From CAWAPD01 sp963783865 (lineage in GTDB: Bacteria > Actinomycetota > Thermoleophilia > UBA2241): a stretch of 64,000 nucleotides of DNA. The stretch covers positions 496,001 to 560,000 of the forward strand of contig CAWAPD010000003.1 of the NCBI GenBank assembly GCA_963783865.1, written 5' to 3'. The notes beneath the pieces were generated by a model that was not told the DNA's origin, did not search any database, and worked only from the letters and a program-made list of their open reading frames with translations. The translations under genes and the position numbers were made by a program. This document shows positions 56,145 through 64,000 of this stretch, in pieces. Positions within the stretch are counted from its first letter, which is position 1, and each line of letters starts with the position of its first letter.

Positions 56145-56825
56145 ATGAGGATGGACCACAAGGGGCGCAAGGTGCTGCTGGCGGTCGCAGTGCTGTGCCT
56201 GACGTTGTTCGTGGCCGTGCCGGCCGCGCTGGCCGCTGGCCCATGGGACGACTGGACGCTGTTCCAGGGCTTCACCTACGGCAAGACCCTCAACAAGACC
56301 GCTGCGATCCCCACGGTGCTCCAGATCACGGCCACCCCGGGCAACCCGCTCGACACCGGCCCGTTCCTCTCACAGGCCGACGGGTTCTACTCGATCTTCC
56401 TGAACGCGGGCGAGCAGGGTGAGTACGGCGATCTGCAGATCACGATCGCCAAGTGGCTGGCCGACGCCGGCGGCGGCGTTCCGGGCCGGGATCAGGCCTG
56501 GCAGCCCCTCGTGAGCTCGATCGAGTCCAATCCCAACCAGGTCGTCCCCGCAAGCTGGTACCTCGTCCCATGGCCGACCACCTTGGCGACGACGGTGAAG
56601 AACTCGAAGACCGGCAAGGCGATCAAGGGCGCCAAGGTCAAGGTCTACAGCGTCTCGGGAACGACCAACGGCAACGGCAAGCTCACCCTCTCGAACCTGG
56701 CGCTGTGGCCGGGGATCAAGTTCTCGGTCGAGGTCAGCAAGTCGAACTACAACACCAAGACGCAGAGCGTGTCGCCGTTCCCCAACGGCACGCGTACTGT
56801 GACGGTCAAGCTCAAGCACAAGTAA
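56145..56825 (+). CDS. secreted protein with carboxypeptidase-regulatory-like (CarboxypepD_reg) C-terminal domain
   Basis: 226 residues. Signal peptide VLLAVAVLCLTLFVAVPAALA. Middle section unknown (WTLFQGFTYGKTLNKTAAI). C-terminal about 75 residues, TTVKNSKTGKAIKGAKVKVY ... GNGKLTLSNL ... SVEVSKSNYNTKTQSV, fit a beta-sandwich of the carboxypeptidase regulatory-like type that is common in surface proteins. Own promoter and terminator, so monocistronic. One of two TAA stops. Confidence 0.75.
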   Translation: MRMDHKGRKVLLAVAVLCLTLFVAVPAALAAGPWDDWTLFQGFTYGKTLNKTAAIPTVLQITATPGNPLDTGPFLSQADGFYSIFLNAGEQGEYGDLQITIAKWLADAGGGVPGRDQAWQPLVSSIESNPNQVVPASWYLVPWPTTLATTVKNSKTGKAIKGAKVKVYSVSGTTNGNGKLTLSNLALWPGIKFSVEVSKSNYNTKTQSVSPFPNGTRTVTVKLKHK

Positions 56826-56893
56826 GCGTCTCCAGAGTCGGCCCGGACGAGCCGGGTAGCACGCAAAGCTCGTGAGCAGGCCATCCGCCTGCT

Positions 56894-56929
56894 GTGGGGG
56901 GCTGGGGCCGCAAGGCCCCAGCCCCCCAC
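56894..56929 (+). terminator. terminator after the secreted protein gene
   Basis: 16-bp perfect stem GTGGGGGGCTGGGGCC, GCAA loop, then CTCGTCTT. Confidence 0.7.
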
Positions 56930-57008
56930 CTCGTCTTGCCTGCGGATCGCAGGCCGGGCCCATCGGCCTCGCGCATGGGCAGCCCGCAGGCCGGGGTAGC
57001 ATCACTCC

Positions 57009-57728
57009 ATGGTCATCCCGCCCACCGACAAGCCGGTCCTGATCGTCCAGCACGAGGCCGGGGGGCACCCCGGCACGCTGTTCGAGGCGTTCTCCGGCGT
57101 GGGCCTGAGGGTCGATGTCTGGCAGCTTCACGCCGGTGAAGGTCTGCCGACGCTCGACGAGCTGGACTGCGTCGCCGCGCTGGTCGTGCTCGGCGGCTCG
57201 ATGAACACCGATCAGGTCGAGGAGTTCCCGTTCATCGAGGCCGAGCAGGAGCTGCTGCGGCAGGTGGTCGCGCGGGGCCTGCCGGTGCTGGGCATCTGCC
57301 TCGGCGCCCAGCAGCTCGCGGCGGCCGTCGGCGGCGAGGTCTACCGGCGCGACGCGCCCGAGGTTGGCTACCTGCCGGTCGAGCTCGCCGCCCGCGACGG
57401 CCTGTTCACCGGCATGCGGTCCCCCCTGCGGGTGATCGAATGGCATGCCTACTCGTTCACCGTCCCCGACGACGCGCTCGTCCTGGCTCGCCGCGACGGC
57501 GACCGCGGCGTGCAGGCGTTCCGCTACGGCGAGCGCGCCTGGGGCGTGCAGTTCCATCCCGAGGTGGACGAGGGCATCCTCGAGCACTGGATCGCACGCG
57601 ACAACAAGGGGATCAGGCAGCGGCAGCCCGAGCTGCTCGAGCGGCTGCACGACGAGGCGCCGGCCGTGGTCGCCGCGTCGCGGCGACTCTGCCAGCGCCT
57701 CGTCGCCAACTTCGTCGCGGCCCTCTGA
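57009..57728 (+). CDS. class I glutamine amidotransferase (GMP synthase-like)
   Basis: 239 residues from ATG 57009. TAGCAT at 56997-57002 would make the transcript leaderless. Triad: nucleophile Cys in LGICLGAQQLA, His and Glu in GVQFHPEVDEG. VLGGSMNTDQ near residue 60 is the oxyanion region. The family hydrolyses glutamine and gives ammonia to a synthetase, or acts on gamma-glutamyl compounds as a stand-alone protein; no synthetase domain or neighbour here. Confidence 0.88.
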   Translation: MVIPPTDKPVLIVQHEAGGHPGTLFEAFSGVGLRVDVWQLHAGEGLPTLDELDCVAALVVLGGSMNTDQVEEFPFIEAEQELLRQVVARGLPVLGICLGAQQLAAAVGGEVYRRDAPEVGYLPVELAARDGLFTGMRSPLRVIEWHAYSFTVPDDALVLARRDGDRGVQAFRYGERAWGVQFHPEVDEGILEHWIARDNKGIRQRQPELLERLHDEAPAVVAASRRLCQRLVANFVAAL

Positions 57729-57749
57729 CCGGGCCGGACGAACCCGGCC

Positions 57750-58184
57750 CTAGGCCGCCTTCGCCTGCGGCTGCGAGGGCATCAGGCCGAGCTGCTGGAG
57801 CACGCCGAGCATGTCCACGAGGCCCCAATGCTCGGCGCACGCGCCGCCGGACATGCGACAGATGTGGATCTCGTCCCAGGTCGCGCTCTTGCCCGTGGGC
57901 GTCATCCCCAGGAACTCCCGCTGCAGGGTGCCGGTGGCCGTCACGTGCTGGACGACGGTGTCGCCTTCGGCCACCTCGCGGTCGATCTCATACGAGAGGT
58001 CGGGGATCGCCGACCTGAAGTCGGCGACGAACGACTTCAGGCCCTGCCGGTCGGCCGGGTAGCCGGGAGGGGGAGTGTGTTCGATGTAGTCGGCAGAGAC
58101 CACCTGGTCGATGACGTCGATCCTGCCCTGGTTCAACGCTTCGAGCGGGATGCGGCGGAGGGTCGCCTTGTCGGAGTCTGACAT
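57750..58184 (-). CDS. SnoaL-like / ester cyclase family protein
   Basis: 144 residues. ALNQGRIDVIDQVVSADYIEH, FVADFRSAIPDLSYEID, GDTVVQHVTATGTLQREF and KSATWDEIHICRMSGG follow the cone-shaped alpha+beta SnoaL fold used by polyketide cyclases and many small hydrolases. No biosynthetic genes near, so function is open. Ends in TAG. Confidence 0.83.
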   Translation of the reverse strand: MSDSDKATLRRIPLEALNQGRIDVIDQVVSADYIEHTPPPGYPADRQGLKSFVADFRSAIPDLSYEIDREVAEGDTVVQHVTATGTLQREFLGMTPTGKSATWDEIHICRMSGGACAEHWGLVDMLGVLQQLGLMPSQPQAKAA

Positions 58185-58342
58185 GTGCGTCTCCCGTGTC
58201 GTTGTCGTACCGTCGCTTGGTTCCCGGTCGTGCGCCGCGCAGTGGCGTTCATCGGGCCCAGACCCTCGATCCCGGGTGCCAACGGTCTCTCATCCGCGCA
58301 TCCGCGGGTACATCCTGCCTGACCGGCCGGATAGGAGGAGCC

Positions 58343-58774
58343 ATGGGGAAACCGAACGCGTCGAAGGACCTGCTCGACCTGCTGAACCAAGCGGTCGCGC
58401 GCGAGCTGCAGGTGTCGATCCAGTACATGTGGCAGCACGTGCTCTGGAGCGGCGTCAAGGGGCATGCGGTCAAGGGCGAGCTCCGCTCGATCGGCATCGT
58501 CGAGATGAAGCACGCCGAGGCGATCGCCGAGCGCCTGAACTACCTGGGCGGCGTGCCCACCACCAAGCCGTCGCCGATCTTCGTCGGCACCGGCCTGCGC
58601 GAGCAGCTGGCCCAGGACCTGAAAGACGAGGAGTCGGCGCTCGACCTCTACAGGACCATCGTCGAGCGCGCCGGCGAAGAGGGCGACATCGTCACGAACG
58701 AGCTCTTCCGCGGCATCCTCGCCGACGAGGAGGGCCACCACGACACGTTCCTGACGCTGCTGGAGGAAGTCTAG
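58343..58774 (+). CDS. ferritin-like / bacterioferritin-type protein
   Basis: 143 residues, ATG 58343 with AGGAGG upstream. A four-helix bundle with ARELQVSIQYMWQH, GIVEMKHAEAIAERLNYLGG, LKDEESALDLYRTIVERA and ADEEGHHDTFLTLLEE, supplying the E/ExxH pairs of a di-iron ferroxidase site. Close to bacterioferritin in length and motif layout, but the heme-ligating methionine is not certain. Iron storage or peroxide defence. Divergent from the SnoaL gene. Ends in TAG. Confidence 0.87.
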   Translation: MGKPNASKDLLDLLNQAVARELQVSIQYMWQHVLWSGVKGHAVKGELRSIGIVEMKHAEAIAERLNYLGGVPTTKPSPIFVGTGLREQLAQDLKDEESALDLYRTIVERAGEEGDIVTNELFRGILADEEGHHDTFLTLLEEV

Positions 58775-58780
58775 GCGAGC

Positions 58781-59581
58781 TCAGCGGCTCGCAGAGCGCG
58801 CGGCGAGGCGGCGGAACAGCGACGGGGCCGCGCCGCGTAGCCGCACCGGCACGACCAGCCAGCGGGGCACGAACACGTCCGCCTCGTCGCGTTCGATGAC
58901 GCGCGCGAGGGCTTCGGCCACGCGCGCGGCGTCGACCTGTCGCGGTAGGCGCCGCGCGTACGCGCGGCCGCTGGCTTCGAGGAACCCGGTGGCGACCGCC
59001 GCCGGCACGACGACGATGACGCCGACGCCGGTCCCGGCGAGCTCGTAGCGCAGGCTCTCGGAGAAGGCGATCAGGCCTCCTTTGGCGGCCGAGTAGACGG
59101 CCTCCCGGGCGACACCGACCCAGCCGGCGATCGAGGCGACGTTGACGATGTGACCGGAGCCGCGTCGCACCATTGGCGCCATGAGCCCGGCGGTCAGCCG
59201 TATGGGCGCCTCGAGATCGACGCTCAACAGCTCGGCCGTGCGGGCGGCTTCGACGTCCGGGAGCCGTTCGTAGCGACCGAAGCCGGCATTGTTCACCAGG
59301 ACGTCGACGCGGTCGCCGGCCCACGCGAGCAGGGCGTCGACGTCGCCGGCACGGCTCAGGTCGGCCGCGAACGACTCGGCGCCGAGCAGGCGCTGGAGCG
59401 GCAACAGCGGCGCCCCGTCGCGGTCGGTCGCCAGCACGCGCGCGCCGCGCGCGGCGAGCGTCGCCGCGGTCGCCCGGCCGATCCCGCCGGCCGCGCCGGT
59501 CACCAGGGCTGTCCGTCCCTCGAACGACTTGGCTGCCCTCGAGCGCGAGCTGGCCCGCGAGGACGTCGCCCTGTTCATCAC
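58781..59581 (-). CDS. short-chain dehydrogenase/reductase with an acquired N-terminus
   Basis: 266 residues in the open frame (GTG 59581 or ATG 59578). Rossmann TGAAGGIGRATA, NNAG, catalytic Ser-Tyr-Lys in VNVASIAGWVG and YSAAKGG. The conserved part begins at SFEGRTALVTG near 59527; the 18 residues before it (MMNRATSSRASSRSRAAK) are the antisense of an aminotransferase fragment. The original start seems lost at a breakpoint, so expression may rely on a new start. Confidence 0.8.
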   Translation of the reverse strand: MMNRATSSRASSRSRAAKSFEGRTALVTGAAGGIGRATAATLAARGARVLATDRDGAPLLPLQRLLGAESFAADLSRAGDVDALLAWAGDRVDVLVNNAGFGRYERLPDVEAARTAELLSVDLEAPIRLTAGLMAPMVRRGSGHIVNVASIAGWVGVAREAVYSAAKGGLIAFSESLRYELAGTGVGVIVVVPAAVATGFLEASGRAYARRLPRQVDAARVAEALARVIERDEADVFVPRWLVVPVRLRGAAPSLFRRLAARSASR

Positions 59582-60365
59582 CGAACCGGTGCAGGGGCAG
59601 GGAGTGATCCTGCCCCAGCCCGGCTACCTGCCGGGCGCACAGGCGCTGTGCGGCCGCTACGGCACGCTGTTCTGCGTGGACGAGGTGCAGACCGGGTTCG
59701 GCCGTACCGGACGGCTGTTCGCGGCCGAGCACTGGGGCCTGCAGCCGGACCTGATGACGGTGGCCAAGTCGCTGTCGGGCGGCTACGTGCCGGTCGGGGC
59801 GCTCCTGCTGCGCGCCGCCGTCCATGAGCGGGTGTTCGACTCGCTCGAGCACGCGACGTCGCACGGCTCGACCTTCGCGCCCATCGACACCGCCATGGCG
59901 GCGGGCCTGGCGACGCTGGCCGCCATCGAGGAGCGCGGGCTCGTCGCGCGCAGCGCCGCGCTGGGCGACCTGCTGCTGGAGCGGACGCGGCCGCTGGTCG
60001 AGCGCTACGACGTGGTCCGTGAGGTGCGTGGCCTCGGCCTGATGTGGGCGATCGAGTTCGGCGAGCCTCCGGCGGGGTCGCGGACCTGGCGCTGGCTGGA
60101 GGCCCGCCAGCCGGGGCTGCTCACCCAGTTCGTCGTGGGGCCGCTGTTCCACGACCATCACATCCTGACCCAGGTCGCCGGCCACTCGATGAACGTGCTC
60201 AAGGGACTGCCGCCGCTGGTGGTCGACGAGACGGACATCGACTGGTTCGCGAGCGCCCTCGACGAGGTGATGGGGGAGGCGCGCCGGCTGCCGGCGGCGG
60301 CGCTTCGCTTCGCCGCCCGCGCCGCCAGCGCGCCACTCCACGGACGACTGAGAAGGGCGGCCTGA
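59520..60365 (+). pseudogene. 5'-truncated class III aminotransferase
   Basis: About 281 codons of the C-terminal two thirds of a class III (ornithine/diaminobutyrate/4-aminobutyrate type) aminotransferase: VALFITEPVQGQGVILPQPG, FCVDEVQTGFGRTG, Schiff-base lysine in MTVAKSLSGGYVPVGAL and HGSTFAPIDTA. The N-terminal 150 or more residues, including the cofactor phosphate loop, are missing; homology stops at about 59520, exactly where the opposite-strand SDR begins. Upstream in-frame codons are antisense SDR. Not expected to be active. Confidence 0.85.
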
Positions 60366-60688
60366 CCGCGGCCGGCGCCGTACTCCCGGCTCGCGCAGCA
60401 ACCGGCGTGGTCATCGACTTGCCTCACACACCCAGAAATCGCCAAGTCGAAGTCAGGAGTCGACGAGGCAGGGTCCGGGACTCTGCCGCAGAACAGGAAC
60501 GGGTTGCGTCTGTGGACCCACCCAGGCGCACCGGCAGCACCCATGGCCCCGTCCTCTTCCCGCGACAACCACCAGCCGGGAGGCGGGGCTGCTGCCGTTG
60601 GGGGGAACTCTTGCAAGCCCGATACCCCCGGCATCTGCAGGCGCACGGGTCGCGGGGCGGGTGAGAGCGGCGGGTCGCCGGGGTCTTC
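60366..60688. other. gene-free stretch left of the tRNA-derived repeat
   Basis: No supported gene on either strand. Open frames present lack family signals; composition is slightly less GC-rich than the genes to the left. Confidence 0.5.
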
Positions 60689-60747
60689 GTTGGAGCCGAC
60701 GCGGGGAATCGAACCCCGGACCCGATCACTACGAGGGACGCTCTGCC
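60689..60747 (-). repeat. partial tRNA-Thr(CGT) copy, probable attachment-site remnant
   Basis: 35 bases at 60689-60723 are identical to 61884-61918 (3' end of tRNA-Thr plus two flanking bases), with further similarity through the anticodon loop to CTCTGCC at 60741-60747. The 5' third of the tRNA is missing. Same orientation as the intact gene, 1195 bases away. Confidence 0.8.
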
Positions 60748-60925
60748 TGTTGTCGGGAGTCCCGCGTAGTCACGCAAGGACGCCAAGAACAGGCCGCCTT
60801 CGAGGCATCTTGCCAGATGCGCATTACCAAGGCGTTGCGCCCCTTCCTGCCGCGTTCCAAGCCGCAATTTGCCAGGCGTTTGATGCAGTCCGAGCGAACC
60901 TGAGCGAGACACACAAGGTGAAACG
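60748..60925. other. unassigned DNA inside the tRNA-bounded segment
   Basis: A frame ending ITKALRPFLPRSKPQFARR-LMQ-SERT stops at 60903 and could be a gene remnant, but I recognise no family and no start. Confidence 0.3.
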
Positions 60926-60927
60926 GG

Positions 60928-60959
60928 GAGGCCCGCTACCCTTACGGGCGGCGGGCCTC
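60928..60959 (-). terminator. hairpin downstream of the lipoprotein gene
   Basis: GAGGCCCGC / GCGGGCCTC (60928-60936 with 60951-60959), with an imperfect inner pairing. Confidence 0.5.
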
Positions 60960-60992
60960 TGCGCTGCGACCCAAACTCGGCCACCTCACGGT

Positions 60993-61649
60993 CTACGGCG
61001 TCGGCGACGAAGCTGCGAATGGCTTGAACTTGAAGTCGGGTATGGGGATGAAATAGCCCTTGATGATGGGAGCGGGGTACTTGAAAGCGCCTATGACCGC
61101 CCAGAGCTTGCCGCGGACTATCTCGGGAGCCAGCACCAGCCCCTCGGGCATGTTGGGTGCAGCTGCTTCGTAGGGCGCAGGGCCGTCTTCGGAGGCCACC
61201 ACGTAGGAGTGCCCCGCCGTCAACGTCGCAGGCGGCTCGACCTGCTCCCAGCGGTAGACGCCATCGAGCGGGCTCTGCGGCTGGACGGTGACGCTGAAGA
61301 GGAGCTTCTTGTCGGCGGTGTCGAAGACCCCAACCCGGTGAGGATGCAGGAGCCCGTCCTGCCGGTCGTCGTAGTACCCGAGGTGCGTGACGTTGATGTC
61401 CAGCGTGGGCTTGAACTCCCACCCGGTCGTGCCGTAGTCGCCCGCGTCGGGCACGAACGGGGTCCCACCGGCGGGGAACATGACCGCCGGAGTCGGGCTC
61501 GCCCCGGGAAGCCACGTGCGGGGAGTGCTCGCTGTGAGGGCGGTCTCGCTGCCGCCACATGCGGCCAGCGCTCCGGCCGCGGTGGCGACGAGCAGCAAGA
61601 GCGCGAGCACGCCCACCGCGTGCGATGTGGGGGCGCGTGGAAGTCTCAT
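60993..61649 (-). CDS. lipoprotein with DUF4082-like domain
   Basis: 218 residues from ATG 61647-61649. Signal peptide with lipobox LAAC (TAAGALAACGGSE), so lipid-anchored outside. The mature part TTGWEFKPTLDINVTHLGYYDD ... HRVGVFDTADKKLLFSVTV ... LTAGHSYVV follows a beta-sandwich pattern found in DUF4082-type surface domains. It is the only gene inside the segment bounded by tRNA-Thr repeats, so it may be cargo of a decayed element. Ends in TAG. Confidence 0.72.
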   Translation of the reverse strand: MRLPRAPTSHAVGVLALLLLVATAAGALAACGGSETALTASTPRTWLPGASPTPAVMFPAGGTPFVPDAGDYGTTGWEFKPTLDINVTHLGYYDDRQDGLLHPHRVGVFDTADKKLLFSVTVQPQSPLDGVYRWEQVEPPATLTAGHSYVVASEDGPAPYEAAAPNMPEGLVLAPEIVRGKLWAVIGAFKYPAPIIKGYFIPIPDFKFKPFAASSPTP

Positions 61650-61885
61650 GGCTCCGGTCCCTCCTACCTCTTGGCCGTGACCCCTAAGCGATGTGCTGTG
61701 CTGCACGTCCTAGGCGTTTCGTATGGCGATGGTCTACGCCCGGGCGGTAGGGAGTTCAAGCGTTTGTCACCCCTGCACGTAGACGGGCGTGCATGGGCGG
61801 TCGCCAAGCCGGGCACGACCTGACTTGCCAAACGAGAATCACTGGCAAGGATGAGGAGGCGAGCCCGCGTTTTGCTGAACTTTGT
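61650..61885. other. gene-free stretch upstream of the lipoprotein gene
   Basis: Contains the lipoprotein leader; no other supported feature. Confidence 0.4.
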
Positions 61886-61961
61886 TGGAGCCGACGCGGG
61901 GAATCGAACCCCGGACCCCATCATTACGAGTGATGTGCTCTGCCAGCTGAGCTACGTCGGC
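61886..61961 (-). tRNA. tRNA-Thr(CGT)
   Basis: Minus-strand cloverleaf: acceptor GCCGACG/CGTCGGC, D-arm AGCTCAGCTGGCAGAGC, anticodon loop CTCGTAA (anticodon CGT), T-loop GGTTCGATTCC, encoded CCA. Its 3' end faces the 1.2-kb segment that ends in the partial copy at 60689. Confidence 0.95.
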
Positions 61962-61981
61962 CCGTGCGCGAACGCCCGAGG

Positions 61982-62010
61982 ATTGTAGCCTCAAGGGCGG
62001 CGCTCTGCAA
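61982..62010 (-). promoter_or_regulatory. promoter of tRNA-Thr(CGT)
   Basis: Minus strand TTGCAG (62010-62005), 17-base spacer, TACAAT (61987-61982). Confidence 0.6.
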
Positions 62011-62076
62011 AGCGTCTCCCGGACCCAGGCGCCGCCGCTTCACCCGAGACGGACTAGGGTCTTGACCTGAGGCACG

Positions 62077-63108
62077 ATGCTTGCCAGTGTGGTCCCCGTC
62101 GTGTGGAACCAGCTCCTGCACAGAGGCATGTTGCAGCGCGTGGTCCTGGCCAACGCCGCCGTCTTGCTGGCCGGCGCGATCGTGGGGCCGTGGTTCACGC
62201 GCGAGGCGAGCAGCCTGCCCTTGCCCGTCGTCTCCCTGATCATGTTCGTGGCCGGCGTCACCGCCGTCGGGGTGGTCAACTACCTCGTCGTGCGATCCAG
62301 CTTCCGGCCGCTGCTCGAGCTCAGCCACGCCCTGGCGACCGTGCACAAGGGCGAGCGCGAGCGCCAGCTGCCGCAGGCAAGCGCCGACCCGAGCCTCGAC
62401 ACGGTCGCCAGGGCCGTCGACGAGATGCTCGACCGGCTCGACGACGAGTCTCGCCGCTACTCGTCGAAGATGTTCGAGGCGATCGAGGAGGAGCGCCGCC
62501 GCATCGGGCGCGAGCTCCACGACGACACGAGCCAGACCCTGGCCGCCGCCCTGATCGGCCTGGACCAGGCGGCCAAGACGCTGGCCGACGCCCCTGCGTC
62601 GCGGCGCAAGGTCGAGAACGCGATCGACCTGATCCGCTCCTGCCTCGACCAGATCAAGCTGCTCGTCTACGACCTGCGGCCGTCGATGCTCGACGACCTC
62701 GGCTTGGTGCCGGCGCTGCGCTGGTACATCGAGACCCACCTGCGCGACAGCGGGATCGCGGTCGAGACCGATTTCGGGGACGCCGGCGGGCGTCTGCCCG
62801 CCGGCGTCGAGACCGCCCTCTACCGCATCGCGCAGGAGTCATTGTCGAACGTCCTGCAGCACTCCGGCGCGAAACGCGTGACGGTCGACCTCGCGACCAC
62901 GCCGGGATACGCTGAGCTGGCCGTGACCGACGACGGCACGGGGTTCGAGCCCGACGAGGTGATGTTCGACCAGGCGGGCCGGTTCGGGATCGGCCTGCTC
63001 TCGATCAGAGAGCGCGTCGAGCTGCTCGACGGCACGGTGCGCATCGACTCGTCGACGGGGAAGGGGACGAGGGTGCAGGTCGCGATCCCACTCGAGGGCG
63101 AGGTGTGA
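62077..63108 (+). CDS. NarL-type membrane sensor histidine kinase
   Basis: 343 residues. Two membrane helices (about 18-38 and 48-70), a HAMP-like stretch (SSFRPLLELSHALATVHKG), then HisKA_3 with phosphoacceptor H148 in GRELHDDTSQTLAAAL, LRPSMLDDLGLVPAL, and an HATPase domain (IAQESLSNVLQHSGA, DDGTGFEP, GIGLLSIRERVELLDG). No extracellular sensory domain of size, so it probably senses within the membrane or via partners. Overlaps the regulator gene by one base. Confidence 0.92.
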   Translation: MLASVVPVVWNQLLHRGMLQRVVLANAAVLLAGAIVGPWFTREASSLPLPVVSLIMFVAGVTAVGVVNYLVVRSSFRPLLELSHALATVHKGERERQLPQASADPSLDTVARAVDEMLDRLDDESRRYSSKMFEAIEEERRRIGRELHDDTSQTLAAALIGLDQAAKTLADAPASRRKVENAIDLIRSCLDQIKLLVYDLRPSMLDDLGLVPALRWYIETHLRDSGIAVETDFGDAGGRLPAGVETALYRIAQESLSNVLQHSGAKRVTVDLATTPGYAELAVTDDGTGFEPDEVMFDQAGRFGIGLLSIRERVELLDGTVRIDSSTGKGTRVQVAIPLEGEV

Positions 63109-63782
63109 TGGACGGACAGCAAGCCGGCGGCAGGATCCAGGTGCTGCTGGTCGACGACCACACGATCCTGCGCGAGGGCGTCCGGTCGCTGCTCGAGAGC
63201 GAGCCCGACATGCGCGTCGTCGGCGAGGCGCGCGACGGCATGGAGGCGGTGGAGCAGGTCGACGCCCTCGCGCCCGACGTCGTGATCATGGACATGGTCA
63301 TGCCGCGCATGAACGGGCTCGAGGCGACGGTCGAGATCAAGCGCCGCCACGCCGACGTGAAGATCCTGATCCTCAGCATGTACGACGACGACGAGTACGT
63401 GCAGCAGATCATCCAGGCCGGGGCGGCCGGCTACGTGCTCAAGCGAGTGGCCGCCGACGACCTCGTCAAGGCGATCCGCGAGGTGTACGCGGGCGCGTCG
63501 TTCCTGTACCCGCCGATCGCCGCCAAGCTGATCGAGGACTACGTTCGCAAAGCGCGCGGCGGCGAGGCCGGGGAGCCCGCGGAGCCGCTGACGGCGCGCG
63601 AGCGCCAGGTGCTGAGGCTGATCGCCGAGGGCAACACGAACCTCGAGATCGCCGAGAAGCTGACCGTCAGCAAGAAGACGGTGGAGAGCCACCGTGCCAA
63701 CATCATGCGCAAGCTCGACCTGCACACGGTCACCGACCTCGTGAAGTACGCGCTCAAGCGCGGCATGATCAAGCTGGACTGA
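63108..63782 (+). CDS. NarL/LuxR-family response regulator
   Basis: 224 residues from ATG 63108 within TGATG. Receiver domain with VLLVDDHTILREGVR, phosphorylation site D62 in VVIMDMVMPRMNG and conserved K in GYVLKRVAADDLV; C-terminal LuxR-type HTH (LTAREREVL-like LTARERQVLRLIAEGNTNLEI, TVSKKTVESHRANIMRKL). Cognate partner of the kinase upstream. Target genes not identifiable here. Confidence 0.93.
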   Translation: MDGQQAGGRIQVLLVDDHTILREGVRSLLESEPDMRVVGEARDGMEAVEQVDALAPDVVIMDMVMPRMNGLEATVEIKRRHADVKILILSMYDDDEYVQQIIQAGAAGYVLKRVAADDLVKAIREVYAGASFLYPPIAAKLIEDYVRKARGGEAGEPAEPLTARERQVLRLIAEGNTNLEIAEKLTVSKKTVESHRANIMRKLDLHTVTDLVKYALKRGMIKLD

Positions 63783-63841
63783 GGGCGCGCAGAGGCGCAA
63801 CCGTGGTCGGTCGCGTGATCGCCTGGATCGGCGTAAAATAG

Positions 63842-63872
63842 GGCGGCAGGGGTGCGGGGCACCCCTGCCGCC
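63842..63872 (+). terminator. terminator after the two-component operon
   Basis: 14-bp perfect stem GGCGGCAGGGGTGC / GCACCCCTGCCGCC with loop GGG. Confidence 0.6.
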
Positions 63873-64000
63873 ATCCCATCTTCATACCATGCCCCATCGG
63901 GTGTCCACGCCGTCGAGTTCACGCCTGACGGTTGGCCAACATGGCTAATCGGTTCCCCCCAGGGATGGGGGTGATTCGACAAATATCAGCAACCGACCCG
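63873..64000. promoter_or_regulatory. right-edge intergenic DNA with palindrome
   Basis: No gene. Perfect palindrome GTTGGCCAAC at 63931-63940 and a CCCCC/GGGGG hairpin (63956-63971). Could be upstream control of a gene outside the window. Confidence 0.3.

Noticed and set aside
60689..60747. A second functional tRNA-Thr gene
   Set aside because: Only the 3' two thirds are present; the D-stem and 5' acceptor strand are missing.
60424..61560. 378-residue minus-strand frame spanning the tRNA-bounded segment
   Set aside because: Part of it is translation of the tRNA repeat and the rest is out of frame with the lipoprotein; no family signal.

Overview
The window is high-GC DNA (GTG and TTG starts common, TGA and TAG stops, almost no TAA) with an actinobacterial flavour: a stand-alone inositol-lipid pathway, an HspR-controlled dnaK operon, RicT next to holB, and several nearly leaderless promoters. 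It also has traits of an anaerobe: a nonaheme secreted cytochrome c and three dimethylamine methyltransferase (mtbB) genes, each with an in-frame amber codon at the pyrrolysine position. An archaeal-type topoisomerase I is present. I read it as an uncultured-type anaerobic or facultative actinobacterial lineage rather than a typical aerobic actinomycete. The exact class cannot be decided from these genes.

Layout. 1-6390: purine permease (cut by the left edge), MgtE-N/CBS protein, Asp23-like pair, amidohydrolase-TPR-STAS operon. 6457-11560: tightly overlapping DNA-metabolism run topA-tmk-holB-ricT plus a small metal-binding protein. 11567-16557: 21-nt tandem repeats, tRNA-Lys, then PAP2, CDP-alcohol transferase, Ino1 and a glycosyltransferase-PHP fusion. 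16677-23948: uracil-DNA-glycosylase-like protein, membrane protein, RlmD-like methyltransferase, M3-like peptidase, YjbQ, PHP protein and a DUF4388 protein with a 24-bp coding repeat. 24049-29617: GSA-type aminotransferase, nonaheme cytochrome, AI-2E-type transporter. 29697-36995: dnaK-hsp20-grpE-dnaJ-hspR-clpC operon behind a near-consensus promoter. 37095-44949: small proteins, MBL hydrolase, zinc ribbon, degenerate GGDEF-EAL protein, diguanylate cyclase, surE-HAD-ligA.

44950-45469 holds no gene but contains two helically phased TTAA arrays, each followed by a -10 box and a C-rich, hairpin-forming segment. I propose two tandem small RNAs under PhoP-like control. tRNA-Thr(TGT) follows.

45932-54881 is the methylamine region: mtbB1, then a PHP phosphatase and a 2-hydroxyacid dehydrogenase, then mtbB2 (with an additional +1 frameshift near its end), a secreted protein, mtbB3 and a non-pyrrolysine MttB-family gene. 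The three mtbB internal TAG codons align with each other and with the Pyl codon of Methanosarcina MtbB. All three genes also end in TAG, and roughly a third of all genes here use TAG as stop, so decoding would have to be ambiguous or conditional. No pyl gene, corrinoid protein or reactivase lies in the window.

54948-64000: class I aldolase, secreted proteins, glutamine amidotransferase, SnoaL-like protein, ferritin-like protein, a head-to-head junction of an SDR gene with a 5'-truncated aminotransferase, a 1.2-kb segment bounded by a tRNA-Thr(CGT) 3'-end direct repeat (likely decayed integrated element), and a NarL-type two-component system. Transcription units are typically closed by perfect GC hairpins of 10-20 bp with little or no U-tract.
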